Source: an uncultured Eubacteriales bacterium (GTDB lineage: Bacteria; Bacillota; Clostridia; Lachnospirales; Lachnospiraceae). From it: a stretch of 51,412 bases of DNA. The stretch covers positions 1 to 51,412 of the forward strand of contig CASDVE010000026.1 in the NCBI GenBank assembly GCA_949284175.1. Direction: 5' to 3'. The position numbers and the translations under genes are program-made. Positions 1 to 7,821 of the stretch are shown here, piece by piece. The stretch's first letter is position 1, and each line of letters opens with the position of its first letter. Below the pieces are notes generated by a model. The model worked only from the letters and a program-made list of their open reading frames with translations. It was not told where the DNA came from and ran no database searches.

Positions 1-77
1 CTCAACTCTATTATACCATATCCAGTGAGGAGTTATTTGATTTTTAGGAAGAAAAAATGCCGTATTTATACGGATTC

Positions 78-102
78 TGGCGTTTCGCAAACGCCTATTT
101 TT
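78..102 (+). terminator. Rho-independent terminator of an upstream gene
   Basis: A perfect 7-bp stem (GGCGTTT, loop CGC, AAACGCC) is followed by TATTTTTATA. A smaller hairpin (CCGTAT/ATACGG) lies just upstream. No coding frame is visible in 1-200, so this probably ends a gene lying before the window. Confidence 0.6.
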
Positions 103-210
103 ATACAGATATAAGAGGGGAGAACTTTGATTCTTTATGTTTATTATAAAAAAAGAAATAAATTCGTAAAGTATTATTATGGAAAAATTAAAGTCAATCT
201 TTTAGAATAT

Positions 211-219
211 TGGTATAAT
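211..219 (+). promoter_or_regulatory. Extended -10 promoter for the secreted protein gene
   Basis: TGG followed by TATAAT forms an extended -10 element; no good -35 is visible. Transcription would begin near 226, inside the longest possible reading frame, so translation most likely starts at the ATG at 312. Confidence 0.5.
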
Positions 220-311
220 CTACCATGAAAATAACACAAAGAAGATACATAGAGATGAAAGACAAGAGTATTAATAAAAAGCATTTAATAAATAGTAAGG
301 AGTTAGGAAAT

Positions 312-1058
312 ATGAAAAAGATAGCAAAAAGAGTAGGCGTTTATGTATTAGCTGGAATGATGATGACAGGAGCAATTGCACCATTGTCTGTTCATGCTAG
401 TGCGAGAGTTCCAAAAATAACAATCCAAAAAAAGGAAACAAAAAAAGATTTTTATGATGTCTTAATGACAGCTTATGAGCCTTCTGAAGTAACATCTTAT
501 ATTAAAACTCATATTGCAAAAGCGAGCCAGACAGAAATTGATGAGTATATGAGAGGACTTTTTAGTTTTTGTGATGATATAAGAGAAGTGGATTTTACAG
601 AGTTAAAATCCGTAAGTAAATACCTTCCAAAAGATGTAAGAGCAGCATTACCACTTTTAATCAAAGAGCATAAACAACCATCCATTCAAGATGGAGTATC
701 AAAGATTTCATTAGGTGAACTGTTAAGCCGTTCCTTATCATATGAAAATTATTTAAAGAAATATAAGTCTGGAACTGGAGCAAAAGCCATTAAAAACTTA
801 TATGAAGAAACACTTGCATTTGCTATTACAGGTGGATATCACAAAGAAATGGGATTGCCAAATGTTTATATGAATGATGCTGGAACAAAAGTGGATGGAA
901 GAGCTAGAGATATATATGAAGAATTTGCAACAAAACATGCAAAAACAAAGACAGGAAAAATTTTAGTAAAATATGAAAAAGTTCTCGATAAATCCAATGG
1001 AAAAATTACAAAAAGTGTAGAGAATTTTTATAACAATATCTATAATTTAATGAAATAA
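312..1058 (+). CDS. Secreted protein of unknown function
   Basis: A 248-residue protein that I do not recognise. The chosen ATG follows the Shine-Dalgarno AAGGAG at 298-303; an in-frame ATG at 225 is rejected because a promoter -10 overlaps it. Residues 1-31 form a clear signal peptide: basic MKKIAKR, a hydrophobic stretch, then a cleavage site near VHASA. The mature part is soluble, lysine-rich and helical-looking. It has no cysteine pair, membrane segment, LPxTG-like sorting signal or lipobox, so it is probably released or loosely bound to the wall. It is alone in its transcription unit and is followed by a repeat element and a convergent terminator. Confidence 0.6.
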   Translation: MKKIAKRVGVYVLAGMMMTGAIAPLSVHASARVPKITIQKKETKKDFYDVLMTAYEPSEVTSYIKTHIAKASQTEIDEYMRGLFSFCDDIREVDFTELKSVSKYLPKDVRAALPLLIKEHKQPSIQDGVSKISLGELLSRSLSYENYLKKYKSGTGAKAIKNLYEETLAFAITGGYHKEMGLPNVYMNDAGTKVDGRARDIYEEFATKHAKTKTGKILVKYEKVLDKSNGKITKSVENFYNNIYNLMK

Positions 1059-1060
1059 GA

Positions 1061-1185
1061 ACGATGAGAAGCACGCTTTGCGAACTTCTCACGTTCGTGG
1101 GCGGCGTCAACATGATAAATGTTCGCGGGCAGTCGTCATAAACTTATGCAAGCATAGTTTCTGACTCGTTGCCTTCGCGTAAAAA
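1061..1185 (-). repeat. Dispersed two-hairpin repeat, reverse copy 1
   Basis: Read on the minus strand, this begins TTTTTACGCGAAGGCAACGA, contains TATGACGACTGCCCGCGAAC and ends with CGTGAGAAGTTCGCAAAGCG...CTTCTCATCG. Both ends match the copies at 36387 and 38326; the middle diverges and is about 30 bp longer. Confidence 0.75.
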
Positions 1186-1187
1186 TA

Positions 1188-1230
1188 GAAATGCAAGCAT
1201 TTCCGCTTGACTTATGCCTTCCACGCAAAT
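1188..1230 (-). repeat. Partial copy of the dispersed repeat
   Basis: On the minus strand, TTTGCGTGGAAGGCATAAGT followed by a small GAAATGCTTGCATTTC hairpin resembles the first half of the repeat. It abuts copy 1 directly in the same orientation, suggesting a tandem but diverged pair. Confidence 0.5.
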
Positions 1231-1231
1231 A

Positions 1232-1277
1232 AAAGGAAAAGGGCTTTGGTAAATGATTACCACAGCCCTTTTCCTTT
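1232..1277. terminator. Bidirectional terminator between convergent genes
   Basis: AAAGGAAAAGGGCT...TGGTAA pairs with TTACCA...AGCCCTTTTCCTTT over about 20 bp with one mismatch and a 4-nt loop. It lies at the stop codon of the permease gene (minus strand) and can end transcription from both sides. Confidence 0.75.
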
Positions 1278-2409
1278 ATGAATGATAGATTAAAAGAGCA
1301 AATAAGAGCATGAGAATGAAAAATATCATATTATATGCGGTAAAGGTGAGAAAATATTTGCTTGGTTTTGCATCCTTGCAGTTATTATATTGTTTCCAAG
1401 AAATTAAACTGGCTAAAGAGGCGATAAGCGTTCCCAGTCCGCCGATATTGACACCCATAAGAATTGCTCCATAAGAGGTTGTGAATCCAGAGAGCAAAAT
1501 AGAGGCTGGAACATTGGAGATCACTTGGGATGCTAGAGCGGATACGATGATTTCTCGTCCGCTTAATATACTTTGTAAAAACTGTTTTACTGGCTCTAAT
1601 TGCCCCATATTTCCAATAAAAATAAAAAAGCAAACAAAGGTTGCCAACAATCCGTAGTCCACCGTTTTAAAAAGAGAACGGGCAAACAGGAAAATGACAA
1701 CAAAAACAAGAAGCAATAAAATTTGCCATTGTAATAGGTGAGCTACTGTGAGCAAACAAAGTAAAAATAAAACGGTATATAAGCACAGAGGTCTTTTTTG
1801 TAATGGTGGAGCGACGGTATTTGGGGCTTTCATTCTAATTTTTGGCAAGGAAAGGTTACAAGCTATAATCAAAAGCAAAAAGGAAAGAGCCGTTAGAGGT
1901 GCCGTATACTTAAAAAAAGTGAAAAGGGACATTTCTGATAGGGAATATAGATAAAGGTTTTGAGGATTCCCAATGGGGGTTAGCATACTCCCCAAGTTAG
2001 CAGAAATGGTTTGTAGTACAACGATAACAATTAAAATATGGGAATGTTTGTGTTTTAACAGATCATTTTCCTTAACAGCCTGTTCTATGACGAGGATGGA
2101 TAGAGGAACAAAGGCAATTAATGCTACATCATTGGTAATGAACATCGCTCCAAAAAAGGTAATAAAAATTAAAATTAAGGAAAGCTGTTTTACCGAGTGT
2201 GCCCGTCTTAATAATGTATTGCTGATCCAATCAAAAAGTCCTGTTGTTTGAAATCCTGAAACGACGATCATAAGACAAAAAAGGAGTGTGAGAACCCGAA
2301 AGTCAAGATAGTCCATATAGGAAAGAGAGGGGGGAATTAGGAACATGGAACAAAAAGCCAATGCTCCAGCAATACAAAGTACAGCATTTTGTTTTAATAA
2401 GGATAACAT
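1276..2409 (-). CDS. SLC13/ArsB-like anion permease (CitMHS superfamily)
   Basis: A polytopic membrane protein of 377 residues with about 10-11 hydrophobic segments. It matches the ion-transporter/CitMHS architecture: MFITNDVALIAFVPLSILV resembles the conserved N-D-V helix-loop of ArsB, NhaD and SLC13 permeases, and SQVISNVPASILLSGF resembles the second, symmetric N-V-P hairpin. Members move dicarboxylates, citrate, sulfate or arsenite, usually driven by Na+ or H+; the substrate cannot be read from sequence. The ATG is preceded by AAAGGA. The gene is divergent from the LysR gene at 2585, which suggests that the regulator controls this transporter. The terminator at 1232-1277 follows it. Confidence 0.75.
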   Translation of the reverse strand: MLSLLKQNAVLCIAGALAFCSMFLIPPSLSYMDYLDFRVLTLLFCLMIVVSGFQTTGLFDWISNTLLRRAHSVKQLSLILIFITFFGAMFITNDVALIAFVPLSILVIEQAVKENDLLKHKHSHILIVIVVLQTISANLGSMLTPIGNPQNLYLYSLSEMSLFTFFKYTAPLTALSFLLLIIACNLSLPKIRMKAPNTVAPPLQKRPLCLYTVLFLLCLLTVAHLLQWQILLLLVFVVIFLFARSLFKTVDYGLLATFVCFFIFIGNMGQLEPVKQFLQSILSGREIIVSALASQVISNVPASILLSGFTTSYGAILMGVNIGGLGTLIASLASLISWKQYNNCKDAKPSKYFLTFTAYNMIFFILMLLFALLIYHS

Positions 2410-2584
2410 AAGATAAAAAAATCCTTTCTAGTTTCATTTTTATATAAGACGTTTCCATTATATAGCAATAGAGGAAGATTGTAAAAGAAAAACTTTAGAA
2501 ATAATGGATGGATTGCACATATTCAGAATGGACAGATTGTGGTATGATGAAGAAAAGAGATTGAAATTACGAAAGGAAAAAACT

Positions 2585-3475
2585 ATGCTGGATAATCGAA
2601 TTGCTACATTTTTAACGGTATGCCATCATATGAATTTTACAAAAGCAGGAGAAGAACTTAGTTTAACACAGCCAGCAGTTTCTCAACATATTCATTATTT
2701 AGAAGAGTTATATGGAGTGAAATTTTTTGAGTTTAAAGGGAAGAAAATGTTCTTGACAGAAGAAGGTAAGACTTTTTTAAACTATGCAAAGACAATGCGT
2801 CATAATGATATTTGCTTAAAGGAAAAATTGGATATGATGAAACAGCAAAAAACATTACTCAATTTCGGTGCTACATTGACCATTGGAGAATTTTTAATGC
2901 CTCAGTGTTTGAGTGCATATTTAAAGAAAAATCCCAATCTTATGGTGAAGATGCAGGTAGCAAATACAAAGGAATTATTAGAAAAGATCGATGAAGGAGA
3001 GATTGATTTTGCTTTTGTGGAGGGATATTTTTCAAAGGAAGAATATGATTCCATGCTCTATTCTAGGGAAGAATACATTGCAGTTTGTGGAAGACAGTAT
3101 CCGTTTAAAAAAGAACCCATTTGGCTTGAGGATCTTTTTTCTGAACGGATTATTATAAGAGAAAAAGGTTCCGGGACAAGAGAGATCTTTGAAAAGGCGA
3201 TTTCAGAGCAAAATGTCAGCATTGATGATTTTTTGTATATTGCAGAAGTTGGAAATATTCAGACAATAAAAAGGCTCACAGAAGAAAATTTAGGAATTAC
3301 GTTCCTTTATCGAGCGGCTGTGCAAGAGGAAATTGAAAATGGAAAACTTCGGGAGTTAAAATTAAAAAACTTTCAAAGCAGTCATGATTTTAATTGCATT
3401 TGGAGAAAAGGAAGTATGTTTGAAGACAGGTATCGCAAAATTTTTTATGATATGAAACAACAAGAGAAAGAATAA
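2585..3475 (+). CDS. LysR-family transcriptional regulator
   Basis: A 296-residue protein. The N-terminal winged helix-turn-helix (about 1-62) carries the family pattern FLTVCHHMNFTKAGEELSL followed by TQPAVSQHIHYLEE. The rest is the periplasmic-binding-protein-like effector domain, including IDFAFVEGYF and LGITFLYR. The start at 2585 follows AAAGGA at 2573-2578; an upstream in-frame ATG (2504) is not favoured because an extended -10 (TGGTATGAT, 2540-2548) lies between. It is divergent from the anion permease, the usual arrangement for a LysR activator and its target. The effector ligand is unknown. Confidence 0.88.
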   Translation: MLDNRIATFLTVCHHMNFTKAGEELSLTQPAVSQHIHYLEELYGVKFFEFKGKKMFLTEEGKTFLNYAKTMRHNDICLKEKLDMMKQQKTLLNFGATLTIGEFLMPQCLSAYLKKNPNLMVKMQVANTKELLEKIDEGEIDFAFVEGYFSKEEYDSMLYSREEYIAVCGRQYPFKKEPIWLEDLFSERIIIREKGSGTREIFEKAISEQNVSIDDFLYIAEVGNIQTIKRLTEENLGITFLYRAAVQEEIENGKLRELKLKNFQSSHDFNCIWRKGSMFEDRYRKIFYDMKQQEKE

Positions 3476-3635
3476 AAAAATTTATGATTCAATAAAAAAG
3501 GACAAAATAGAGATATTTCTGAATCTTGGTAAACTGGATTGCATAAAGAAAAAAGATCTTGTATGATAAAGAAAAAAGAAACACGTAGTATAAAATATTT
3601 TCTAATATTATAAAAGAAGAAAGGAAGAATGAAAC

Positions 3636-3986
3636 ATGAAGTTTATTTGTTATAAAAAATGTAGTACTTGTCAAAAGGCGAAAAAGTGGTTGGAAGAAAA
3701 AGGAATTGATTTTGAGGAACGTCCTATTAAAGAAGAAAATCCAACAGCAGAAGAATTAAAAAAATGGCATGAAATGAGCGGGTTGCCATTAAAAAAATTT
3801 TTCAACACAAGTGGATTGTTATATAAGAGCATGAATTTAAAAGATAAGCTAAAGGATATGACACAAGAAGAACAATATGAATTGTTGGCAACAGATGGAA
3901 TGTTAGTAAAGCGACCATTGCTTGTTGGGGATGATTTTGTGTTAGTCGGTTTTAAAGAAGCAGAATGGGAAGAAAAGTTGCAATAG
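3636..3986 (+). CDS. ArsC/Spx-family thioredoxin-fold protein
   Basis: A 116-residue protein, typical length for the ArsC/Spx/YffB family. The N-terminus reads MKFICYKKCSTCQKAKKWLE, giving a C9-x-x-C12 redox pair as in Spx-like proteins, and MLVKRPLLV carries the family's conserved R-P near the C-terminus. Relatives are either glutaredoxin-like arsenate reductases or Spx-type RNA polymerase regulators. The CxxC pair favours a redox or Spx-like role over classic ArsC; no arsenic genes lie nearby. The stop is 23 nt before the next gene, so the two are probably cotranscribed. Confidence 0.8.
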   Translation: MKFICYKKCSTCQKAKKWLEEKGIDFEERPIKEENPTAEELKKWHEMSGLPLKKFFNTSGLLYKSMNLKDKLKDMTQEEQYELLATDGMLVKRPLLVGDDFVLVGFKEAEWEEKLQ

Positions 3987-4009
3987 TAACAGAACAAAGG
4001 AGGAGAAAA

Positions 4010-4474
4010 ATGGAAAAAGAACTGCAAGAAATATTCGATTATTATAAGGAACAGCCAAATCCAAAAGAACAGGATACCCTTGTTGCAATGCTAAGAGAGA
4101 TCCAAGAACTGATGGGATGTATTCCAGTGGATGTGCAGAAAAGAATTGCAACAGAGTTTGATGTAAAGCAGAGCATACTGGCTACCATTATCAAATTATA
4201 TCCAAGTCTAAAGTCAGTGAATTATAAACATAGAATTATTGCTTGTAGCGGAGCCAGATGTGGGGCAAAAGATGGTGGGAATATTCTTATGGCAATTCGA
4301 AAGGAATTAGGAATTGAAAAAGACGGATTATCAAAGGATGGAAACTTTTATTTAACCGTACAAAATTGCTTAAAACAATGTAAGACAGCCCCAAACTTTT
4401 ATATTGATGGTGTTTTATATCATAACGTAAAAGAAAGCGAAGTAAGTAAGATTTTAAAAGAAGTGAGAGGATGA
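4010..4474 (+). CDS. Stand-alone NuoE-like [2Fe-2S] thioredoxin-fold protein
   Basis: A 154-residue protein of the complex I 24-kDa (NuoE/HndA/HydC) family. Helical N-terminal part (about 1-65), then a thioredoxin-like ferredoxin domain with the full ligand set C79-x4-C84 and C120-x3-C124 for one [2Fe-2S] cluster. The start is set by AGGAGG-like AAGGAGGAG just upstream. In known systems this subunit works with a NuoF-type flavoprotein and a hydrogenase, formate dehydrogenase or complex I; no such partner is in this window. It follows the Spx-like gene closely and is ended by the terminator at 4524. Confidence 0.82.
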   Translation: MEKELQEIFDYYKEQPNPKEQDTLVAMLREIQELMGCIPVDVQKRIATEFDVKQSILATIIKLYPSLKSVNYKHRIIACSGARCGAKDGGNILMAIRKELGIEKDGLSKDGNFYLTVQNCLKQCKTAPNFYIDGVLYHNVKESEVSKILKEVRG

Positions 4475-4524
4475 GCAACGATGACTTATGCAAGTATCGT
4501 TTTTGGTTCATCACTTTTACGTAA
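4475..4524 (-). repeat. Degenerate copy of the dispersed repeat
   Basis: On the minus strand this reads TTTACGTAAAAGTGATGAAC, then ACGATACTTGCATAAGTCATCG, resembling the start of the repeat (TTTACGCGAAGGCAACGAGT) and its central hairpin. Similarity is weak; the call rests on order and position between a stop codon and a terminator. Confidence 0.4.
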
Positions 4525-4563
4525 AAAAAGAAGAAGCGACTGGGAAAGTCGCTTCTTCTTTTT
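4524..4563 (+). terminator. Rho-independent terminator
   Basis: AAAGAAGAAGCGACT, loop GGGAA, AGTCGCTTCTTCTTT: 15 perfect base pairs followed by a T run. It ends the Spx-like/NuoE-like unit. Confidence 0.85.
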
Positions 4564-4737
4564 ACAAAAAAATGAGGGGGAGAGGATTTCAATATATGAA
4601 AAGCTCTTACAGGTATTATAATACTTATAAAATGTGAAAATTCTGTGTCTTTGAAATGAAAAAAATGTGAAAGGTTTGTGAGGATTTTGTGTGAAAAACA
4701 AAAAAGAAATAAAATATCCATTTGACTTTTTGTTCGT

Positions 4738-4745
4738 GATATAAT
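4738..4745 (+). promoter_or_regulatory. Extended -10 promoter for the GlgB-like gene
   Basis: TGATATAAT is a perfect extended -10. TTGACT lies at 4722-4727 but only 12 nt away, too close for a normal -35. The rest of the 4564-4915 stretch shows no gene; it is an AT-rich leader of about 165 nt with no structure I recognise. Confidence 0.5.
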
Positions 4746-4915
4746 GAAGGCAAGAAGTATTTGAGAAATACAAGAAGATACCATACTATTATAGTATATC
4801 GACAAGGTTTTATAAAAGTTAAGTGAGAAAAGAGCGAGGGATGATGAGAGGTAATGGGACTCGATAAAGTGGAAAAAATGGGACAGAAACAGTATAGAAG
4901 AAAGAGGATGTAGCA

Positions 4916-7147
4916 TTGAGAGTAAAAAGCAAGAATGAAATTTTGACAAAAGCAAAGATCAATACGATCCGATATGGAAATTGCGATAGACCAAAAGAAA
5001 TTTTAGGATGTCATGAAGTGAAAGAAGGAATCTTAATCTGTGGATGGAATCCTTTGGCGAGCAAACTTTATGTGTATGAGAAAGAACAGAATATCAAGTA
5101 TGAAATGAAAGAGATAGAGGAAGGATTTTTCATCGCACTTTTGGAAAAAAAGAAGGATGAAAAAGGCATGGTTTTAGTTCCAGATTATTGCTTTTTTGCA
5201 AAGTTAAAAAAAGAGGAGATGCCAAAGGATGGTTGGAAGCAGTATGAAGATTCCTATCGATGGGATTTGGATATTTCACTTAAAGAGCGACTTTCCTTTG
5301 AACGAGGAGAAAATTTCCATCTTTATAAAGTGTTAGGAGCACATTTTTATGAAAGAGATGGGATCAAAGGGACAAGATTTGCCGTATATGCACCACTTGC
5401 AAAACGTGTGAGCGTTCTTGGGGATTGGAATGATTTTGATCCTAGGATTCATTTAATGGAGCGATGTGATGAAGGGGGGATTTTTGAATTATTTGTCCCA
5501 GAAGCACAGCCTCATATGGCATATGAATTTGAAATTAAGACAGCCTTAGGAGAGGAGATCCTCCGTGCCGATCCGTATCGGGTGTGTCAACATAAAAAGA
5601 AACCAATGCTTTCTGTTATACAAGAGAATAAAGCATATGCTTGGACAGATGAAAAATATCAAAAGAACAAGAACGTACCTGATATTATCTATCAAGTGCA
5701 ACCTTCTCTTTATAGAAAAAAAGGAAAAAGGGTAACGCGTCCCTATACCTATAAACAACTTACAAAAGAGCTGGTACATCATATGAAAAAAATGGGGTAT
5801 ACAGCCGTTCAGTTGGGTGGTGTCATGGAACATGATTCTTCTTTCTCTCTTGGAGAAGATGTGGTGGCATATTTTGCACCGTCTTCTCTTTATGGTACAA
5901 AGGAGGATTTCAAGTATTTAATTAATACCTTGCATCATCATAATATAAAAGTGTATATGGAGTGGAATATTGCCACATTTTCACCGGCACAAAATGGTCT
6001 AGCTTATTTTGATGGAACGGCAGTCTACGAATATGAAAATCCCCTTCTTGGTATCAATGTAGAAGGCACAGGACATCGTTTTTGTTATCAAAAAGAGGAA
6101 GTGCGTTCCTTTTTATTTTCCAATGGGTGCTACTGGATTCAAGAATACCATATAGATGGACTTTTTATTGATTCCATCGCTTCTGTTTTATATCAAGATT
6201 ATGGAAGAATGGGTGGAGAATGGGTGAGAAACCAATATGGAGAAAAAGAGAATTTGGAGGCAATTTCTTTTTTTAGAGAATTGACAGAACAAATGAAGCG
6301 AAGATTCCCCCATATCAAGTTGATGATACAAGATAATTCAGGATGGGTTGGCACCACAGAAACAAGAGAAGTAGGAGGACTAGGATTCGATGGAAAATGG
6401 TCGAATACATGGCTAAAAAATTATATGGGGTATTTAGAGAAGTATCCAAACTATCGTGCCTATGATTTTTGGAAAATGCAGTATGAAATGATGGTACAAA
6501 GGAAGGAAGCGTGTATTTTAACAATTTCTGAGCGGGAAAATGTCCTATGGAATAGTACGTTGATACAAAAAATGCCAGGGGAATATTTTAATCGCTTTGC
6601 CAATCTTCGGGCTCTTTATGGATATTTCTTTGGAATTTGTGGAGAAAAACTTTTATTTATGGGGGAGGATTTTGCCCATTGGCATCCATGTGACATGGAA
6701 AAGGGACTCACGTTAGAGTTAGAAGAAGATCCTATCCATGGCTGTTTTCAAACCTATATGAAAGATTTAATTCAATTTTATAAAAATCAGGAAGTACTTT
6801 GGAAGAGGGAAAAAGATGGAGAATCCTTTGCTTGGTTTCATACAAAGGAATCCGAATATGGGATTTTTTCCTTCTTAAGAAAGACAGATAATGGAAAGGG
6901 CAATCTTCTTTTTGTCTTTCATTTGAGAATGGAACAATCAAAAGGATATCTATTAACTGTTCCAACAAGAGCAAACTATGAAATTGTATTTCATAGCGAT
7001 AAAAAAGAGTATGGAGGCGTTGGCAACAGTGAAGAAGGGATTATTAAGTTGGAAAAAACAATGGTGGATACAGAGCAAACACCATATCTCATTGTCGATC
7101 TTCCGCCCCTTTCTATGGTCGTTTTTTCTTATGATGAAACAGAATGA
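4916..7147 (+). CDS. GlgB-like protein (GH13_9 fold) with degenerate active site
   Basis: A 743-residue protein with the layout of a glycogen branching enzyme: N-terminal modules (about 1-135 and a CBM48 at about 140-225 with FAVYAPLAKRVSVLGDWNDF), a GH13 barrel (about 255-600) and a C-terminal beta domain. TTG start, with AGAGGA 7 nt upstream. The family landmarks VMEH (303-306), YFAPSSLYGT (319-328), YFDGTAVYEYENP and HIDGLFIDSIASVLYQDY (412-429) are clear. The putative nucleophile D419 is kept, but other positions invariant in active branching enzymes differ: D-W-V-P-G-H reads E349-W-N-I-A-T354, the Arg two before the nucleophile is F417, the general acid Glu is Q472, and the S-H-D-E motif reads S538-E-R-E541. 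I infer a non-catalytic glucan-binding or regulatory paralogue. Confidence 0.8.
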   Translation: MRVKSKNEILTKAKINTIRYGNCDRPKEILGCHEVKEGILICGWNPLASKLYVYEKEQNIKYEMKEIEEGFFIALLEKKKDEKGMVLVPDYCFFAKLKKEEMPKDGWKQYEDSYRWDLDISLKERLSFERGENFHLYKVLGAHFYERDGIKGTRFAVYAPLAKRVSVLGDWNDFDPRIHLMERCDEGGIFELFVPEAQPHMAYEFEIKTALGEEILRADPYRVCQHKKKPMLSVIQENKAYAWTDEKYQKNKNVPDIIYQVQPSLYRKKGKRVTRPYTYKQLTKELVHHMKKMGYTAVQLGGVMEHDSSFSLGEDVVAYFAPSSLYGTKEDFKYLINTLHHHNIKVYMEWNIATFSPAQNGLAYFDGTAVYEYENPLLGINVEGTGHRFCYQKEEVRSFLFSNGCYWIQEYHIDGLFIDSIASVLYQDYGRMGGEWVRNQYGEKENLEAISFFRELTEQMKRRFPHIKLMIQDNSGWVGTTETREVGGLGFDGKWSNTWLKNYMGYLEKYPNYRAYDFWKMQYEMMVQRKEACILTISERENVLWNSTLIQKMPGEYFNRFANLRALYGYFFGICGEKLLFMGEDFAHWHPCDMEKGLTLELEEDPIHGCFQTYMKDLIQFYKNQEVLWKREKDGESFAWFHTKESEYGIFSFLRKTDNGKGNLLFVFHLRMEQSKGYLLTVPTRANYEIVFHSDKKEYGGVGNSEEGIIKLEKTMVDTEQTPYLIVDLPPLSMVVFSYDETE

Positions 7148-7162
7148 ACAAAATGTTTTTCC

Positions 7163-7191
7163 TTGCCAATACCAAAAATTTGAGATACAAT
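7163..7191 (+). promoter_or_regulatory. Promoter of the HIT-family gene
   Basis: TTGCCA, a 17-nt spacer and TACAAT lie in the 119-nt gap before the HIT gene. The good spacing suggests that gene has its own transcript. Confidence 0.6.
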
Positions 7192-7266
7192 GAAACAAAG
7201 AATAGGAGATTATTATAAGAAATAAGGGAAAATCTTCCCAGTGAAACAGTAGGAGGAACATAAGAA

Positions 7267-7680
7267 ATGAAAGAGGATTGTATTTTTTGTAAAATTGCCA
7301 ATGGAATGATTTCGTCTACGACAATTTATGAAAATAGTGATTTTAAAGTAATTCTTGATGTGTCACCAGCATCAAAAGGACATACATTAATTTTACCAAA
7401 AGAACATTTTGACAATATTTTTGATATGGATGCCGATACAGCGGGGAAACTCTTCTCCCTTGCAGCAGCAGTGGCAAGAGCGTTAAAGCAAGCGACAAAC
7501 TGTGATGGAATGAATATCGTTCAAAATAATGGAGAGATCGCAGGACAGACAGTGTTCCATTTCCATATGCACTTAATTCCAAGATATGAAGGAGATCAAG
7601 TGCAAGTAACATGGAATCCAGGAACAGCCACACAAGAAGAATTAAATGAAATCGCTGCTGCGGTAAAAAAAGAACTGTAA
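7267..7680 (+). CDS. HIT-family (HINT-like) nucleotide hydrolase
   Basis: A 137-residue protein, standard for the HINT branch of the histidine-triad superfamily. It begins with the zinc-site-like CIFCKIA (C5, C8) and ends its core with the triad HFHMHLIPRY (H98, H100, H102, with H102 nearest the nucleotide-binding loop). Family members hydrolyse purine nucleoside phosphoramidates, AMP-lysine or similar adenylates in the cytoplasm. AGGAGGAA stands upstream of the ATG. It has its own promoter and is followed by a hairpin terminator. The physiological substrate cannot be inferred here. Confidence 0.92.
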   Translation: MKEDCIFCKIANGMISSTTIYENSDFKVILDVSPASKGHTLILPKEHFDNIFDMDADTAGKLFSLAAAVARALKQATNCDGMNIVQNNGEIAGQTVFHFHMHLIPRYEGDQVQVTWNPGTATQEELNEIAAAVKKEL

Positions 7681-7715
7681 ATCGGATAAAAAGTAAGATT
7701 ATATTTTTATCATAC

Positions 7716-7781
7716 AATCCGCCATATAGTAGGAACTGAAAAGTATGTATGCTTTCCAACTTTCTTATATGGCGGATTTTT
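7716..7781 (+). terminator. Long-loop terminator after the HIT gene
   Basis: AATCCGCCATATA pairs with TATATGGCGGATT (13 bp), followed by TTTT; the loop is 37 nt. It lies just before the flavin reductase gene. Confidence 0.65.
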
Positions 7782-7821
7782 GTCACCTAAAATAGAACAT
7801 AGTGAGAAAGGAAAGAAAAAG

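Noticed and set aside
3636..3986. Arsenate reductase assignment
   Set aside because: The protein has a CxxC pair as in Spx/glutaredoxin-like members and lies among no arsenic genes; only the family call is kept.
4287..4955. 222-codon minus-strand frame
   Set aside because: It is antisense to the NuoE-like gene, a terminator and the GlgB-like start; its Phe/Ser/Leu-rich content is what purine-rich coding strands give in reverse.
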